From: JAVJRN01 sp040218415
GTDB lineage: Bacteria > Bacteroidota > Bacteroidia > Cytophagales > Cyclobacteriaceae
Direction of reading: 5' to 3'
Assembly (NCBI GenBank): GCA_040218415.1
Contig: JAVJRN010000042.1
Span: forward strand, 1 to 20,519
DNA: 20,519 bases
The position numbers and the translations under genes are program-made. The notes under the pieces were generated by a model. The model was not told the origin of the DNA. It saw only the letters and a list, made by a program, of their open reading frames with translations, and ran no database searches. Below are positions 1-6,919 of the stretch, one piece after another; the first letter of the stretch is position 1; each line of letters opens with the position of its first letter.

Positions 1-58
1 TAAATTTAAAACTTGTGGCGGACTTTCCAATCTCCACGAAAATATCCTGACCGATAAA
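1..58. repeat. Structured intergenic repeat, copy A (cut by window edge)
   Basis: These 58 bases match 17647-17704 at 56 of 58 positions in the same orientation. The element follows the minus-strand gene at 95-775, just as copy B follows the minus-strand gene at 17733-18329. Copy B extends another 60 bp or so in the direction cut off here, so this copy is probably incomplete only because the window starts. See copy B for the fold. Confidence 0.9.
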
Positions 59-94
59 ACCCCATTCATTCATAGCATATGTTGTAGTCCGTTC

Positions 95-775
95 TCACCA
101 TTTTATTGCTTCATAATTTATGTGGTCATCATCAATTTCTAGTTCAGAAGGTTTGCAGTTTAATCTCTCAGCATCTGCTTCTAAGCGTTTATGGTGCTCT
201 TTATATTCGTTAGTATAGAAAATTCCTCGTTTCAATAGTTCTGGCAACTTCCTAAAGGCCTTTTTACCTCCAGTCAGCAAAAAATATTCAAGGTTCGTAG
301 TTCGCATACATTGGTAGATGTATTCGTTAGCACCATACAGGGCATCATTAATGAAGGGAATTAGTTCGTTTGCTCCAAGTTCGTCATATGAATTCATCGC
401 TTTTTCCAACCAAAATTCGACCTGTAGAATCGTCGAAATATCGAATTTATTAGTCTCGTAAAATCGCATGTTGTATTTAATAGCAGCGAGTGAGAATAAA
501 AAATGAACCCATGATATTTGTGTTCCATGGTATTCAATTTCTTCGTGTGGATAAAGGTGATTGTCATTTGTTCGCAAGCGTTGCGAGTCTTTAGCTTTCC
601 TTATTTCATAGGAAAACCCGCTTATAAGTTTATCTCTATTTTCAAATCCAGGTTTATTGAGATAGTTTTCATCGTTCCAGAATTTCCCTATCACCTCATA
701 GAAGTTGTTGAGGTCACCATACGTTCCCCAAATTTCTACTCCCATTCCTTTTTTAGTTGGAATTATGTAAATCAT
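95..775 (-). CDS. Hypothetical protein, 226 aa (possibly DUF6904-like)
   Basis: This is an intact soluble protein with no signal peptide or membrane segment. The N-terminus (IIPTKKGMGVEIWGTYGDL, from residue 4) followed by a helical, charged C-terminal half resembles, from memory, the DUF6904 family, which has a TK..G....GDY-DL opening; I am not certain of that assignment. Residues 205-226 are acidic. The gene stands alone, with a 10-bp inverted repeat on either side and a structured repeat beyond its 3' end. A near-consensus -7 box (CAGATTTG on the minus strand, 789-796) ends 13 bases before the ATG, so it may carry its own promoter. The plus-strand ORF over its 5' half is a shadow, because it has an unnatural hydrophobic composition and no promoter. 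Function is unknown. Confidence 0.75.
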   Translation of the reverse strand: MIYIIPTKKGMGVEIWGTYGDLNNFYEVIGKFWNDENYLNKPGFENRDKLISGFSYEIRKAKDSQRLRTNDNHLYPHEEIEYHGTQISWVHFLFSLAAIKYNMRFYETNKFDISTILQVEFWLEKAMNSYDELGANELIPFINDALYGANEYIYQCMRTTNLEYFLLTGGKKAFRKLPELLKRGIFYTNEYKEHHKRLEADAERLNCKPSELEIDDDHINYEAIKW

Positions 776-788
776 GTTTTCTATTATT

Positions 789-796
789 CAAATCTG
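789..796 (-). promoter_or_regulatory. Candidate -7 box for the 95-775 gene
   Basis: On the minus strand it reads CAGATTTG, 7 of 8 positions of the Bacteroidota TAnnTTTG box, 13 bases upstream of the start codon. No clear -33 TTG is seen at the usual spacing. Confidence 0.35.
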
Positions 797-817
797 GCAC
801 GAATAGACTACAACAAC

Positions 818-845
818 TAGTTAACCGCACAATTACGGTTAACTA
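818..845. repeat. 10-bp perfect hairpin in intergenic DNA
   Basis: TAGTTAACCG at 818-827 pairs perfectly with CGGTTAACTA at 836-845 across an 8-base loop. No T-tract follows on either strand, so it is not a classical terminator. It sits directly beside the inverted repeat that bounds cassette-like unit 1 and marks the change from minus-strand to plus-strand genes. The rest of the 776-1075 gap holds only this hairpin, the -7 box for the upstream gene and the response-regulator promoter. Confidence 0.6.
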
Positions 846-1013
846 ACTTCTATTAATCCAAATCTAATCCATTTTGAATGCGAAACAAACCACTAATAGC
901 TATATGAATATAAACCTCTGTAGTGCGACTATAATGGTGAGCTTAAAAGGTTTCTATAGTTTGTATTTCCATCTATCGGTTTTGAGATGTTAAATTCAAA
1001 GTGTAAACTTTAA

Positions 1014-1070
1014 TTAAGCAAATCTTAAGAATCGCTTAAAGCTTGGTTAATGATTAAATATCGAAATTTG
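1014..1070 (+). promoter_or_regulatory. Operator A and promoter of the two-component system
   Basis: Boxes TTAAG (1014), TTAAG (1025), TTAAA (1036) and TTAAT (1047) follow each other at exactly 11 bp. A -7-like box GAAATTTG lies at 1063-1070, 49 bp after the first TTAAG and 5 bases before the ATG. The same layout occurs at 3108 and 6756. Tandem direct repeats with one-turn spacing are typical of OmpR/PhoB-family binding sites, so autoregulation is likely. The start codon being this close to the -7 box implies a leaderless or nearly leaderless mRNA. Confidence 0.7.
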
Positions 1071-1075
1071 TATTC

Positions 1076-1744
1076 ATGAGAATATTAATAGTCGAAGATG
1101 AAGAAGGTATCGCCGCTTTCCTGAAGCAAGGGTTAGAGGAAGAAAGCTTTGCGGTAGATGTGGCGATCGAAGGCAAAAAAGGCCTTCAACTCGCACTATC
1201 GGGTAATTATGACTTATTACTCTTAGATTGGATGCTCCCCGGCCTCAGCGGTATCGAGATTTGCCGACAGTTTCGCAAAGAATATCAAGATACACCCGTC
1301 ATTTTCCTCACGGCCAAGGATACCCTCGATGAAACCGTATTTGGTTTGCAATCGGGAGCGAATGACTACATCAAAAAACCGTTTCATTTCGAGGAACTTT
1401 TGGAACGCGTGAGAGTGCAACTCCGTACGAAATCGGGAGAACATGCCATTTTTGTTTTAGGAGACATCACCTTAAATACCGAAACGCATCAAGTCCAAAA
1501 GGGCGACCAGCCCATCAACCTGACGCAAAAAGAGTTTGCCCTTTTGGAATACCTCATCCGGAACAAAGGCAAAGTTTGTCGGCGTACTCGCATCATCGAA
1601 AGTGTTTGGGACATTCATTTCGAGTACAATACCGGGGTAATTGACGTTTACATCAACTCACTCCGGAAGAAGCTCATGCTGTCTGATGACGAAAATTATA
1701 TCCAAACCATACGCGGAGTAGGTTATATCGCCAAAGACGTATGA
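1076..1744 (+). CDS. OmpR/PhoB-family response regulator (CusR/CzcR-like)
   Basis: This 222-residue protein is the DNA-binding half of a two-component system. Residues 1-118 are a receiver domain, with the acidic pair E7/D8, phospho-acceptor D51 (in LLLLDWMLPG), T79 and K101 followed by P102. Residues about 126-222 are a winged-helix effector domain ending with the usual IRGVGYIA. Its stop overlaps the start of the histidine kinase (ATGA), so the two are co-transcribed and translationally coupled. The 11-bp-phased TTAAG boxes just upstream recur before the redox and efflux operons, which points to this protein as their regulator. The metal-responsive class is inferred from the adjacent CzcA-type pump; the sequence does not show which signal is sensed. 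Confidence 0.95.
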   Translation: MRILIVEDEEGIAAFLKQGLEEESFAVDVAIEGKKGLQLALSGNYDLLLLDWMLPGLSGIEICRQFRKEYQDTPVIFLTAKDTLDETVFGLQSGANDYIKKPFHFEELLERVRVQLRTKSGEHAIFVLGDITLNTETHQVQKGDQPINLTQKEFALLEYLIRNKGKVCRRTRIIESVWDIHFEYNTGVIDVYINSLRKKLMLSDDENYIQTIRGVGYIAKDV

Positions 1745-3111
1745 ACCTCAGTTTTAAAAATAGAATAGCCTTTCATTATATGCTCGCCACGGCCATAATT
1801 ATGGCAGTGGCCTTCAGCGCTATTTATTTCATCGTGCAGGAAACGGTCATGAGAAACCTGGACAATGACCTCTCTATTGAGGCAGAAAAACATACCGATG
1901 AAATCAAAATTATTGGTGACAGTATCCAGTTTAAAAACAAAACGGAATGGGAAGAAAGAGAACATCGCGAAATTCAAGTCAACCCGGTGTTTATTCAATT
2001 GATTGATAAAAAAGGCCGGCTGATGGATAAATCTCCCAACCTGAAGGAAGATTTTCTTCCTTTTAAGGAGTCGGAATTTGGGGGGCATTTTGATGCGCAA
2101 CTCAGCAATAGAGCCATCAGACAAGCGCAACTTCCCATAGAGCAAAACGGAAAAATACAAGGGTATATTCTGGCTGCCATGTCATCAGAATCTGCCAATT
2201 CCACCCTTCTGAAATTGAGAAATGTATTGACCATCTCCTACTTGGTGGTACTGGCGGGTTTGTATTTTATTTCCCGTTTTCTCGCTGGTCGAAGTATCAG
2301 CCCTATCAAAGACGTGACCAACACCATTGTCCGCATTACCCGAAACAACCTAAAACAGCGGGTAGCTTTGCCACAACACCAAGATGAAATTTATGAATTG
2401 TCCTCGGGTTTCAATGCGTTGATTGCGCGAATAGAAGATGCCATAGAGCGAGAAAGACAATTTACCTCTGATGCCTCGCATGAACTCAGGACTCCACTTG
2501 CTACGCTCCGAGGCACGCTGGAAGTATTGATAAGAAAGCCCAGAACTCAGGAAGAATATGAGGCCAAAATAAAATACAGTTTGTCAGAGATTGGAAGAAT
2601 GACAAGCACGCTGGAGCAATTACTCCTCCTCGCCCGCTTAGACACAAAAATAGCAGTCAAGGAAAATGATCTCATTTCCTTACCCACCACCATTGATAGC
2701 TCTTTGACCCATTTCAAAAGTGAAATAGCACAAAAAAACCTCCACATCGAATTCCATTTCGAGGAAAATAAGCCGTTTCTCGTTTCCCATTACTACTCAC
2801 ATCTTATCATCGACAACATTTTGAGCAATGCCATCAAATATTCAAAAGAAGGTTCTGTAGTGAAAATCAGGGTTGAGGAGATCGACCATCGGGTGCATTG
2901 TGTCATTGAAGACCATGGTATTGGGATTAAAGAAGAAGATCTAAAGCATATTTTTGAAAACTTTTTTCGGTCTGACTCCCTGAATCATCGAGCCATTTCG
3001 GGCAATGGCTTGGGTCTAAGTATCGTGAAAAAATGTGTCGAAGCGCTAGGTGCCCAACTGGATATCAAAAGCCAACTACACAAAGGCACGACCTTCAGCA
3101 TCAGATTTTAA
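1741..3111 (+). CDS. Sensor histidine kinase (CusS/CzcS-like)
   Basis: This 456-residue inner-membrane kinase is the partner of the response regulator. Two membrane segments (about 11-32 and 163-180) enclose a periplasmic sensor region of some 130 residues. A HAMP linker follows (about 183-235), then the HisKA domain with phospho-acceptor H247 in the ASHELRTPLA box, then the HATPase domain with N-box N359/N363, G1 box DHGIGI (391-396), F box around FENFF and G2 box GNGLGL (421-426). All catalytic boxes are present. The periplasmic domain has no His-rich or Cys metal site that I can pick out. The stop codon (3109-3111) lies inside the first TTAAG box of operator B, so the kinase gene runs straight into the promoter of the next operon. 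Confidence 0.95.
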   Translation: MNLSFKNRIAFHYMLATAIIMAVAFSAIYFIVQETVMRNLDNDLSIEAEKHTDEIKIIGDSIQFKNKTEWEEREHREIQVNPVFIQLIDKKGRLMDKSPNLKEDFLPFKESEFGGHFDAQLSNRAIRQAQLPIEQNGKIQGYILAAMSSESANSTLLKLRNVLTISYLVVLAGLYFISRFLAGRSISPIKDVTNTIVRITRNNLKQRVALPQHQDEIYELSSGFNALIARIEDAIERERQFTSDASHELRTPLATLRGTLEVLIRKPRTQEEYEAKIKYSLSEIGRMTSTLEQLLLLARLDTKIAVKENDLISLPTTIDSSLTHFKSEIAQKNLHIEFHFEENKPFLVSHYYSHLIIDNILSNAIKYSKEGSVVKIRVEEIDHRVHCVIEDHGIGIKEEDLKHIFENFFRSDSLNHRAISGNGLGLSIVKKCVEALGAQLDIKSQLHKGTTFSIRF

Positions 3112-3163
3112 GCCAATCTTAAGGAAGGCTTGAGAAACGATTAAGACCAAATAAGGAGGTTTG
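3108..3163 (+). promoter_or_regulatory. Operator B and promoter of the Rieske-ApbE operon
   Basis: Boxes TTAAG (3108), TTAAG (3119), TTGAG (3130) and TTAAG (3141) are spaced exactly 11 bp apart. The first 27 bases match operator C at 26 positions. GAGGTTTG at 3156-3163 is a weak -7-like box, 48 bp after the first TTAAG and 15 bases before the start codon. The first box includes the stop codon of the histidine kinase gene. Confidence 0.72.
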
Positions 3164-3178
3164 CTTTAAAAAATAACA

Positions 3179-3601
3179 ATGATGGACAGGAAAGAATTTT
3201 TAGCAAAGCTCTCAATGGGTGCCGCATTTGCCATGACTGTAGGCTGCTTAGGCGCTTGTTCCCAAGACGATAGTGTGTCTCCAAGTACATCGGCGGGAGA
3301 TGTGGATTTTGAATTAGATCTCGATGACTCTGCCAATGCAGCTATTCTGGTCAATGGTGGCTATCTTATCAAAAACCAAGTGGTAGTTGCCCGAGATAAT
3401 AATGGTGACTATGTAGCGGCTACACAACGATGTAGTCACGAAAATAAAAATAGAATCATCCTAAAAAACGATCAATGGTACTGCCCTGAGCATGGTGCAA
3501 AATTCAGCTTGAATGGTACAGGATTAAATAGTGATGCAAAAAGAGGGCTCACTATTTATAATACAACTTTGAATGGTTCAATCCTTCGGGTCTTTTCTTA
3601 A
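3179..3601 (+). CDS. Rieske [2Fe-2S] lipoprotein
   Basis: This 140-residue protein has a signal segment at 11-26 and a lipobox LGAC with C27 as the likely lipidated residue (an alternative is C23). The N-terminal DRKEFL resembles a Tat-like start with RK instead of RR; export route is therefore uncertain. The Rieske cluster ligands are complete: C85 and H87 (RCSH), and C102 and H105 (YCPEHGAKF). It should be a small periplasmic, lipid-anchored electron carrier, not an oxygenase, because there is no catalytic domain. Two ATGs lie in tandem at 3179 and 3182 and either could start it. It is first in an operon with a thioredoxin-fold protein, ApbE, DUF4266 and DUF3570, suggesting redox chemistry in the cell envelope. 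Confidence 0.88.
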   Translation: MMDRKEFLAKLSMGAAFAMTVGCLGACSQDDSVSPSTSAGDVDFELDLDDSANAAILVNGGYLIKNQVVVARDNNGDYVAATQRCSHENKNRIILKNDQWYCPEHGAKFSLNGTGLNSDAKRGLTIYNTTLNGSILRVFS

Positions 3602-3611
3602 CCAAAGTAAT

Positions 3612-4061
3612 ATGAAGCATATAGTTCTGGTATTAATTACACTCGTGATGTGCTACAGCGGACACGCACAGCTTGATGAGGCTAACACCTTCTCAGACAT
3701 TACTTTGGCAAAAGCCTATGCAAAAAAACAAGAGGTGCCCATTTTGATGATTTTTGCAGGCTCAGATTGGTGTAAGCCTTGTATACAGTTTAAAAAAGGC
3801 ATACTACTAAGTCAACCGTTCAGCGAATATGCCAGTAAAAATCTTACGATACTGTATCTCGATTTTCCCTTAAAAAAGGCCAACAAATTACCGAAAGAGC
3901 AAACAGCCCACAACGAAAAATTGGCAGAAAAATACAATCCTTCAGGAGCGTTTCCAGAAATATTGATGATCAATGCCAATGAGGAAATACTCGGTAACCT
4001 TTCTTTTAAGAATCAAGCGCCTGAAGAATTTATTGCCAGTTGCCAAGCCTTAAAGCAGTGA
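3612..4061 (+). CDS. Exported thioredoxin-fold protein
   Basis: The protein is 149 residues from the ATG at 3612. That start gives a clean signal peptide (residues 1-20, ending GHAQ). An upstream in-frame ATG at 3573 would overlap the Rieske gene and bury the signal peptide, so I reject it. The redox motif WCKPC is at 53-57, preceded by FAGSD, and a conserved cis-Pro candidate lies in GAFPEILM. It probably reduces or oxidises thiols in the periplasm, possibly the Cys residues at the C-terminus of the DUF4266 protein two genes downstream; that link is inference. Its stop overlaps the GTG start of apbE by four bases (GTGA). Confidence 0.88.
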   Translation: MKHIVLVLITLVMCYSGHAQLDEANTFSDITLAKAYAKKQEVPILMIFAGSDWCKPCIQFKKGILLSQPFSEYASKNLTILYLDFPLKKANKLPKEQTAHNEKLAEKYNPSGAFPEILMINANEEILGNLSFKNQAPEEFIASCQALKQ

Positions 4062-5056
4062 AGAATCTCATCGTCATTGGGTATGTTATGCTTACCCTTG
4101 GTTGGTCGCTCAATACTATAGCGCAATCTTCTCTCACAGCTAAGAAGTCTTTAATGCTGATGGGCTGTGGTTTTGAGCTTTCAGCCAGTGCCAGCTCAGA
4201 AAAAATAGCCTGGCAAGCGATAAACGAGGGAATAAAAGAAATCAGTCGGATAGAAAAGCTTATTTCGTCTTGGGATGCTGAGTCTAAGACTAGCGAAGTA
4301 AACCGCCTAGCGGGTCTAAGACCCGTCAAAGTGGATAAGGAATTGTATGACTTGATTTACCGTGCAAAGAAAGTATCTGCGCTTACGGATGGGGCGTTTG
4401 ATATCTCTTTCGCCTCTATGGATAGGATTTGGTACTTTGATCAAACAGAGCAACACCTCCAAGATAGCGCGATCGTAAATGCCGCCAGAGAGAAAATCGA
4501 TTATCAACAGATACTGTTAAACCCCAATGACACTTCCATATTTCTAGCCCAAGGCATGAAAATTGGTTTTGGTGCGATAGGGAAAGGCTATGCCGCCAAC
4601 AGAGCCAAGCAAGTAATGAGCGCTATTGCAGGAGTAAAAGGAGGTGTAGTAAATGCCAGTGGCGATTTGCTTTCATGGGGCGAAAGCACTTCGGAGGAAG
4701 GACGAAAGATTAGTATTGCGAATCCTAAAAATAAAAACCAACCTATAGCTTGGTTAAAAGTCAATAATATGGCGATCGTTACCTCGGGTGATTATGAAAA
4801 ATATTTTCTATCACAAGGCAAAAGGTATGCACATATCATCAACCCGAAGACCGGCTACCCAACGACCGGAATTACCAGTGTTACCATTATTTGCCCAGAT
4901 GCTGAGTTGGCCGATGCATTGGCTACTTCTGTTTTTGTTTTAGGAACAGTAAACGGCCTTGAACTGATCAATAAAATCTCTCTTGTAGAAGGCATTATTA
5001 TAGACGATGAAGGCGCACTCCATCAATCTAAAAACCTGAAACTTAACTATTACTAA
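4058..5056 (+). CDS. apbE: FAD:protein FMN transferase (ApbE)
   Basis: ApbE proteins attach FMN covalently to a Ser or Thr of exported proteins, using FAD and Mg2+. This 332-residue protein starts at GTG 4058, overlapping the upstream stop; an alternative TTG at 4040 adds six residues. A signal peptide occupies residues 1-23. Family landmarks are present: TDGAFDIS (110-117), GFGAIGKGYAA (170-180), VNASGDLLSWG (198-208), VTSGDYEKYF (241-250), HIINPKTGYP (259-268) and ADALATSVFVLG, where D286 and T290 correspond to the Mg-binding positions. No [S/T]GA[S/T]-type FMN-acceptor motif with an FMN_bind domain is apparent in any neighbour, so its substrate is either outside the window or a family not yet recognised as an acceptor. 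Confidence 0.95.
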   Translation: MKNLIVIGYVMLTLGWSLNTIAQSSLTAKKSLMLMGCGFELSASASSEKIAWQAINEGIKEISRIEKLISSWDAESKTSEVNRLAGLRPVKVDKELYDLIYRAKKVSALTDGAFDISFASMDRIWYFDQTEQHLQDSAIVNAAREKIDYQQILLNPNDTSIFLAQGMKIGFGAIGKGYAANRAKQVMSAIAGVKGGVVNASGDLLSWGESTSEEGRKISIANPKNKNQPIAWLKVNNMAIVTSGDYEKYFLSQGKRYAHIINPKTGYPTTGITSVTIICPDAELADALATSVFVLGTVNGLELINKISLVEGIIIDDEGALHQSKNLKLNYY

Positions 5057-5057
5057 G

Positions 5058-5276
5058 ATGAAAAAACTATTAAAATATGTGCACCTATTGCTATTGGTCA
5101 TTGGCATGACTAGCTGCATGTCGGTAAAAGCATACCAAAAAATGTATCTCAATGATACGGAAATGGAACTTGCCAGTAAAAAAGTAGAAGTATTCGAAAC
5201 CAACTTTGAAACCTATAGAGAAGGGGCTGCAGGCGCAAACGGTGGTAAAGTAGGCGGTGGTTGTGGCTGCAATTAA
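5058..5276 (+). CDS. DUF4266 small lipoprotein
   Basis: This 72-residue protein has a lipoprotein signal (residues 1-19) with lipobox MTSC and lipidated C20. The mature part is about 53 residues: a helical segment, then a glycine-rich tail ending in GGGCGCN (66-72). That tail is the hallmark of DUF4266 as I remember the family. The two closing Cys in a Gly-rich setting could bind a metal or cofactor, or form a disulfide. It lies one base after apbE and three bases before the DUF3570 gene, an arrangement I recall from other bacteria. Function is unknown. Confidence 0.85.
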   Translation: MKKLLKYVHLLLLVIGMTSCMSVKAYQKMYLNDTEMELASKKVEVFETNFETYREGAAGANGGKVGGGCGCN

Positions 5277-5279
5277 AAC

Positions 5280-6509
5280 ATGAAACTTATGAAATCTCAT
5301 CATCGCCAAATACTTATTACGGCTTTACTATTGAGCATCACCAGACTGGCATATGCGCAGGAGTCAACAGCTTCGAACAAAAAGCAAGGGTATCAAATGA
5401 AGCCTAACACCACGGAAATCGAAGCAAATTTCCTGTCGAGCTACTACCAGCAAGACGGAAACAATGGTGCCGTCACCGGCGGAATTGGCACAGAGCAGCT
5501 CACCGATATTGCCAACATTTTTATTGTAAATGTGCCCCTCGACAGTATCAATTCCATCGGATTCTATGGTGGAGCAGATTACTATAGTTCTGCGTCTACG
5601 GACAATATTGATACGTATTCATCGTCAGCATCGAGTAGTGATGTTAGAGCGTTTGCGACACTTTCCTTCAACCGAAAAAACTTAAAAGCAGGCGAAACTT
5701 ATGGTATTCGTGCCGGGTTTTCTGTGGAGTATGATTACACCTCTGTTTCAACAGGGCTTTCTTATACCAAAGAATGGAATGAAGGCAATTCCGAACTGAA
5801 TATTACCGGACAGGCTTTCTTTGACAATTGGCTTATCATCTATCCTTACGAACTCCGTGGTGATGTGTCATTACCGACCAGCAGCCGTAGGTCTTTCAAT
5901 GGGCAGGTTAACTTTTCTCAAGTCATCAACAAGCGACTACAGATGGGTATTTCAGCCGAATTTGTGAAAATGTCAGGACTACTTTCTACTCCTTTTCATC
6001 GCGTATATTTCAATGATCTGACAGCTCCAGATATTGAGCGATTGCCAGAGAACAGACTCAAAATCCCCGTTGGAGTTAGACTCAACTATTATCCCATTGA
6101 TAATCTGATTTTAAGAACGTACTACCGCTATTACTGGGACGATTTTGGTATAGTTGGTCATACCTTTGAGATAGAAACACCCATCAAATTGGCCTCTGCG
6201 CTCACTGCGGGACCGTTTTATCGATACCACAATCAATCGGGTGCTAAGTATTTTGCATCCTATGAAACACATCTTTCCTCAGAGCTATTTTACTCCTCGG
6301 ATTATGACCTTTCTACTTTTGACAGTCACAAATACGGCTTAACAATCCGATATAGTCCTCTGTACGGCCTATTACGCTCGAATAAAATAATCTCTGGTCA
6401 GCGAACTTTCCTGATGAAATACATCGAAACGCGCGTAGGCATCTATCGACGGTCGACAGGGCTTAACGCTTACTTTATCAGCCTTAATCTGGGGTTGAGT
6501 TTAAAATAA
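5280..6509 (+). CDS. DUF3570 outer-membrane beta-barrel protein
   Basis: This 409-residue protein has a signal peptide (1-26, ending AYAQ). The remainder is rich in alternating aromatic/polar beta strands (for example YGIRAGFSVEYDY and LRTYYRYYWDDF) and ends in an aromatic/hydrophobic strand terminating LGLSLK. This fits an outer-membrane beta-barrel of the DUF3570 family, which commonly follows DUF4266. A second ATG at 5289 would also keep a good signal peptide. It is the last gene of the operon and is followed by 410 bp before the pump. It may serve as an outer-membrane port or anchor for the DUF4266 lipoprotein; that is inference. Confidence 0.82.
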   Translation: MKLMKSHHRQILITALLLSITRLAYAQESTASNKKQGYQMKPNTTEIEANFLSSYYQQDGNNGAVTGGIGTEQLTDIANIFIVNVPLDSINSIGFYGGADYYSSASTDNIDTYSSSASSSDVRAFATLSFNRKNLKAGETYGIRAGFSVEYDYTSVSTGLSYTKEWNEGNSELNITGQAFFDNWLIIYPYELRGDVSLPTSSRRSFNGQVNFSQVINKRLQMGISAEFVKMSGLLSTPFHRVYFNDLTAPDIERLPENRLKIPVGVRLNYYPIDNLILRTYYRYYWDDFGIVGHTFEIETPIKLASALTAGPFYRYHNQSGAKYFASYETHLSSELFYSSDYDLSTFDSHKYGLTIRYSPLYGLLRSNKIISGQRTFLMKYIETRVGIYRRSTGLNAYFISLNLGLSLK

Positions 6510-6755
6510 AGTATCAATAGGAAGCATGTAAAATGAGTCATTGCTTTTGGCTTGGTGTTATTACTCACCATTCAGTTTTGGAAAATCATCAAAGAAATGA
6601 TAAGAAATGAATTTACCAGATGCATGATAATGGTTTAGAAACCTTATGGGTGCTTGACATAGCATCGTCCATAATACAGAAAAAGTGTTCAGGATAAACC
6701 AAAGAATGCCCTTAGTATCACGAAAATCCAAAGACGCGTACTCGAACTTCACATT
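6510..6755. other. Intergenic stretch with no recognised gene
   Basis: No terminator hairpin, RNA gene or recognisable protein remnant was found between the DUF3570 gene and operator C. A 63-codon minus-strand ORF (6561-6752) has no relatives I know and no promoter, and I do not call it. Confidence 0.5.
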
Positions 6756-6812
6756 TTAAGCCAATCTTAAGAAAGGCTTGAGCCTAGACTTAGGGTACCC
6801 CCTCTACATTTG
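6756..6812 (+). promoter_or_regulatory. Operator C and promoter of the efflux operon
   Basis: Boxes TTAAG (6756), TTAAG (6767), TTGAG (6778) and a weaker CTTAG (6789) are 11 bp apart. A perfect Bacteroidota -7 box, TACATTTG, is at 6805-6812, exactly 49 bp after the first TTAAG, as in operator A. The phased boxes cover the position expected for the -33 element, so the regulator would act as an activator beside RNA polymerase. The start codon is 107 bases downstream, so unlike the other two units this mRNA has a long leader. Confidence 0.75.
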
Positions 6813-6919
6813 CTGAGTAATTAGGTGATAGCAAAAGATAATTACGCAAATAGTTGCAGGGCATAAGCGCTGGTGAAATGTATAGCCTGCCAATTAGACT
6901 TTATAAATAGAACAATTCA

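Larger units (their letters stand above)
80..815 (-). other. Cassette-like unit 1: one gene between 10-bp inverted repeats
   Basis: TGTTGTAGTC at 80-89 and GACTACAACA at 806-815 are a perfect 10-bp inverted repeat lying just outside the single minus-strand gene at 95-775. In integron cassettes the start of a cassette is complementary to the R'' box after its gene, which would give exactly this layout, and here the gene is followed by the structured repeat at 1-58. The repeats are seen in the sequence; the cassette reading is inference. Confidence 0.4.

Noticed and set aside
518..820. 100-codon plus-strand ORF opposite the 95-775 gene
   Set aside because: It is mostly hydrophobic shadow sequence of a better minus-strand gene with its own -7 box.
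3573..3611. Upstream ATG as start of the thioredoxin-fold gene
   Set aside because: It overlaps the Rieske gene and puts 13 polar residues ahead of a clear signal peptide starting at 3612.
4040..4057. TTG at 4040 as start of apbE
   Set aside because: GTG at 4058 overlaps the upstream stop as GTGA and leaves a normal signal peptide; TTG is less likely but cannot be excluded.
6812..6919. Riboswitch in the leader of the pump operon
   Set aside because: The leader is about 100 bases long but I see no known aptamer pattern or expression-platform hairpin.
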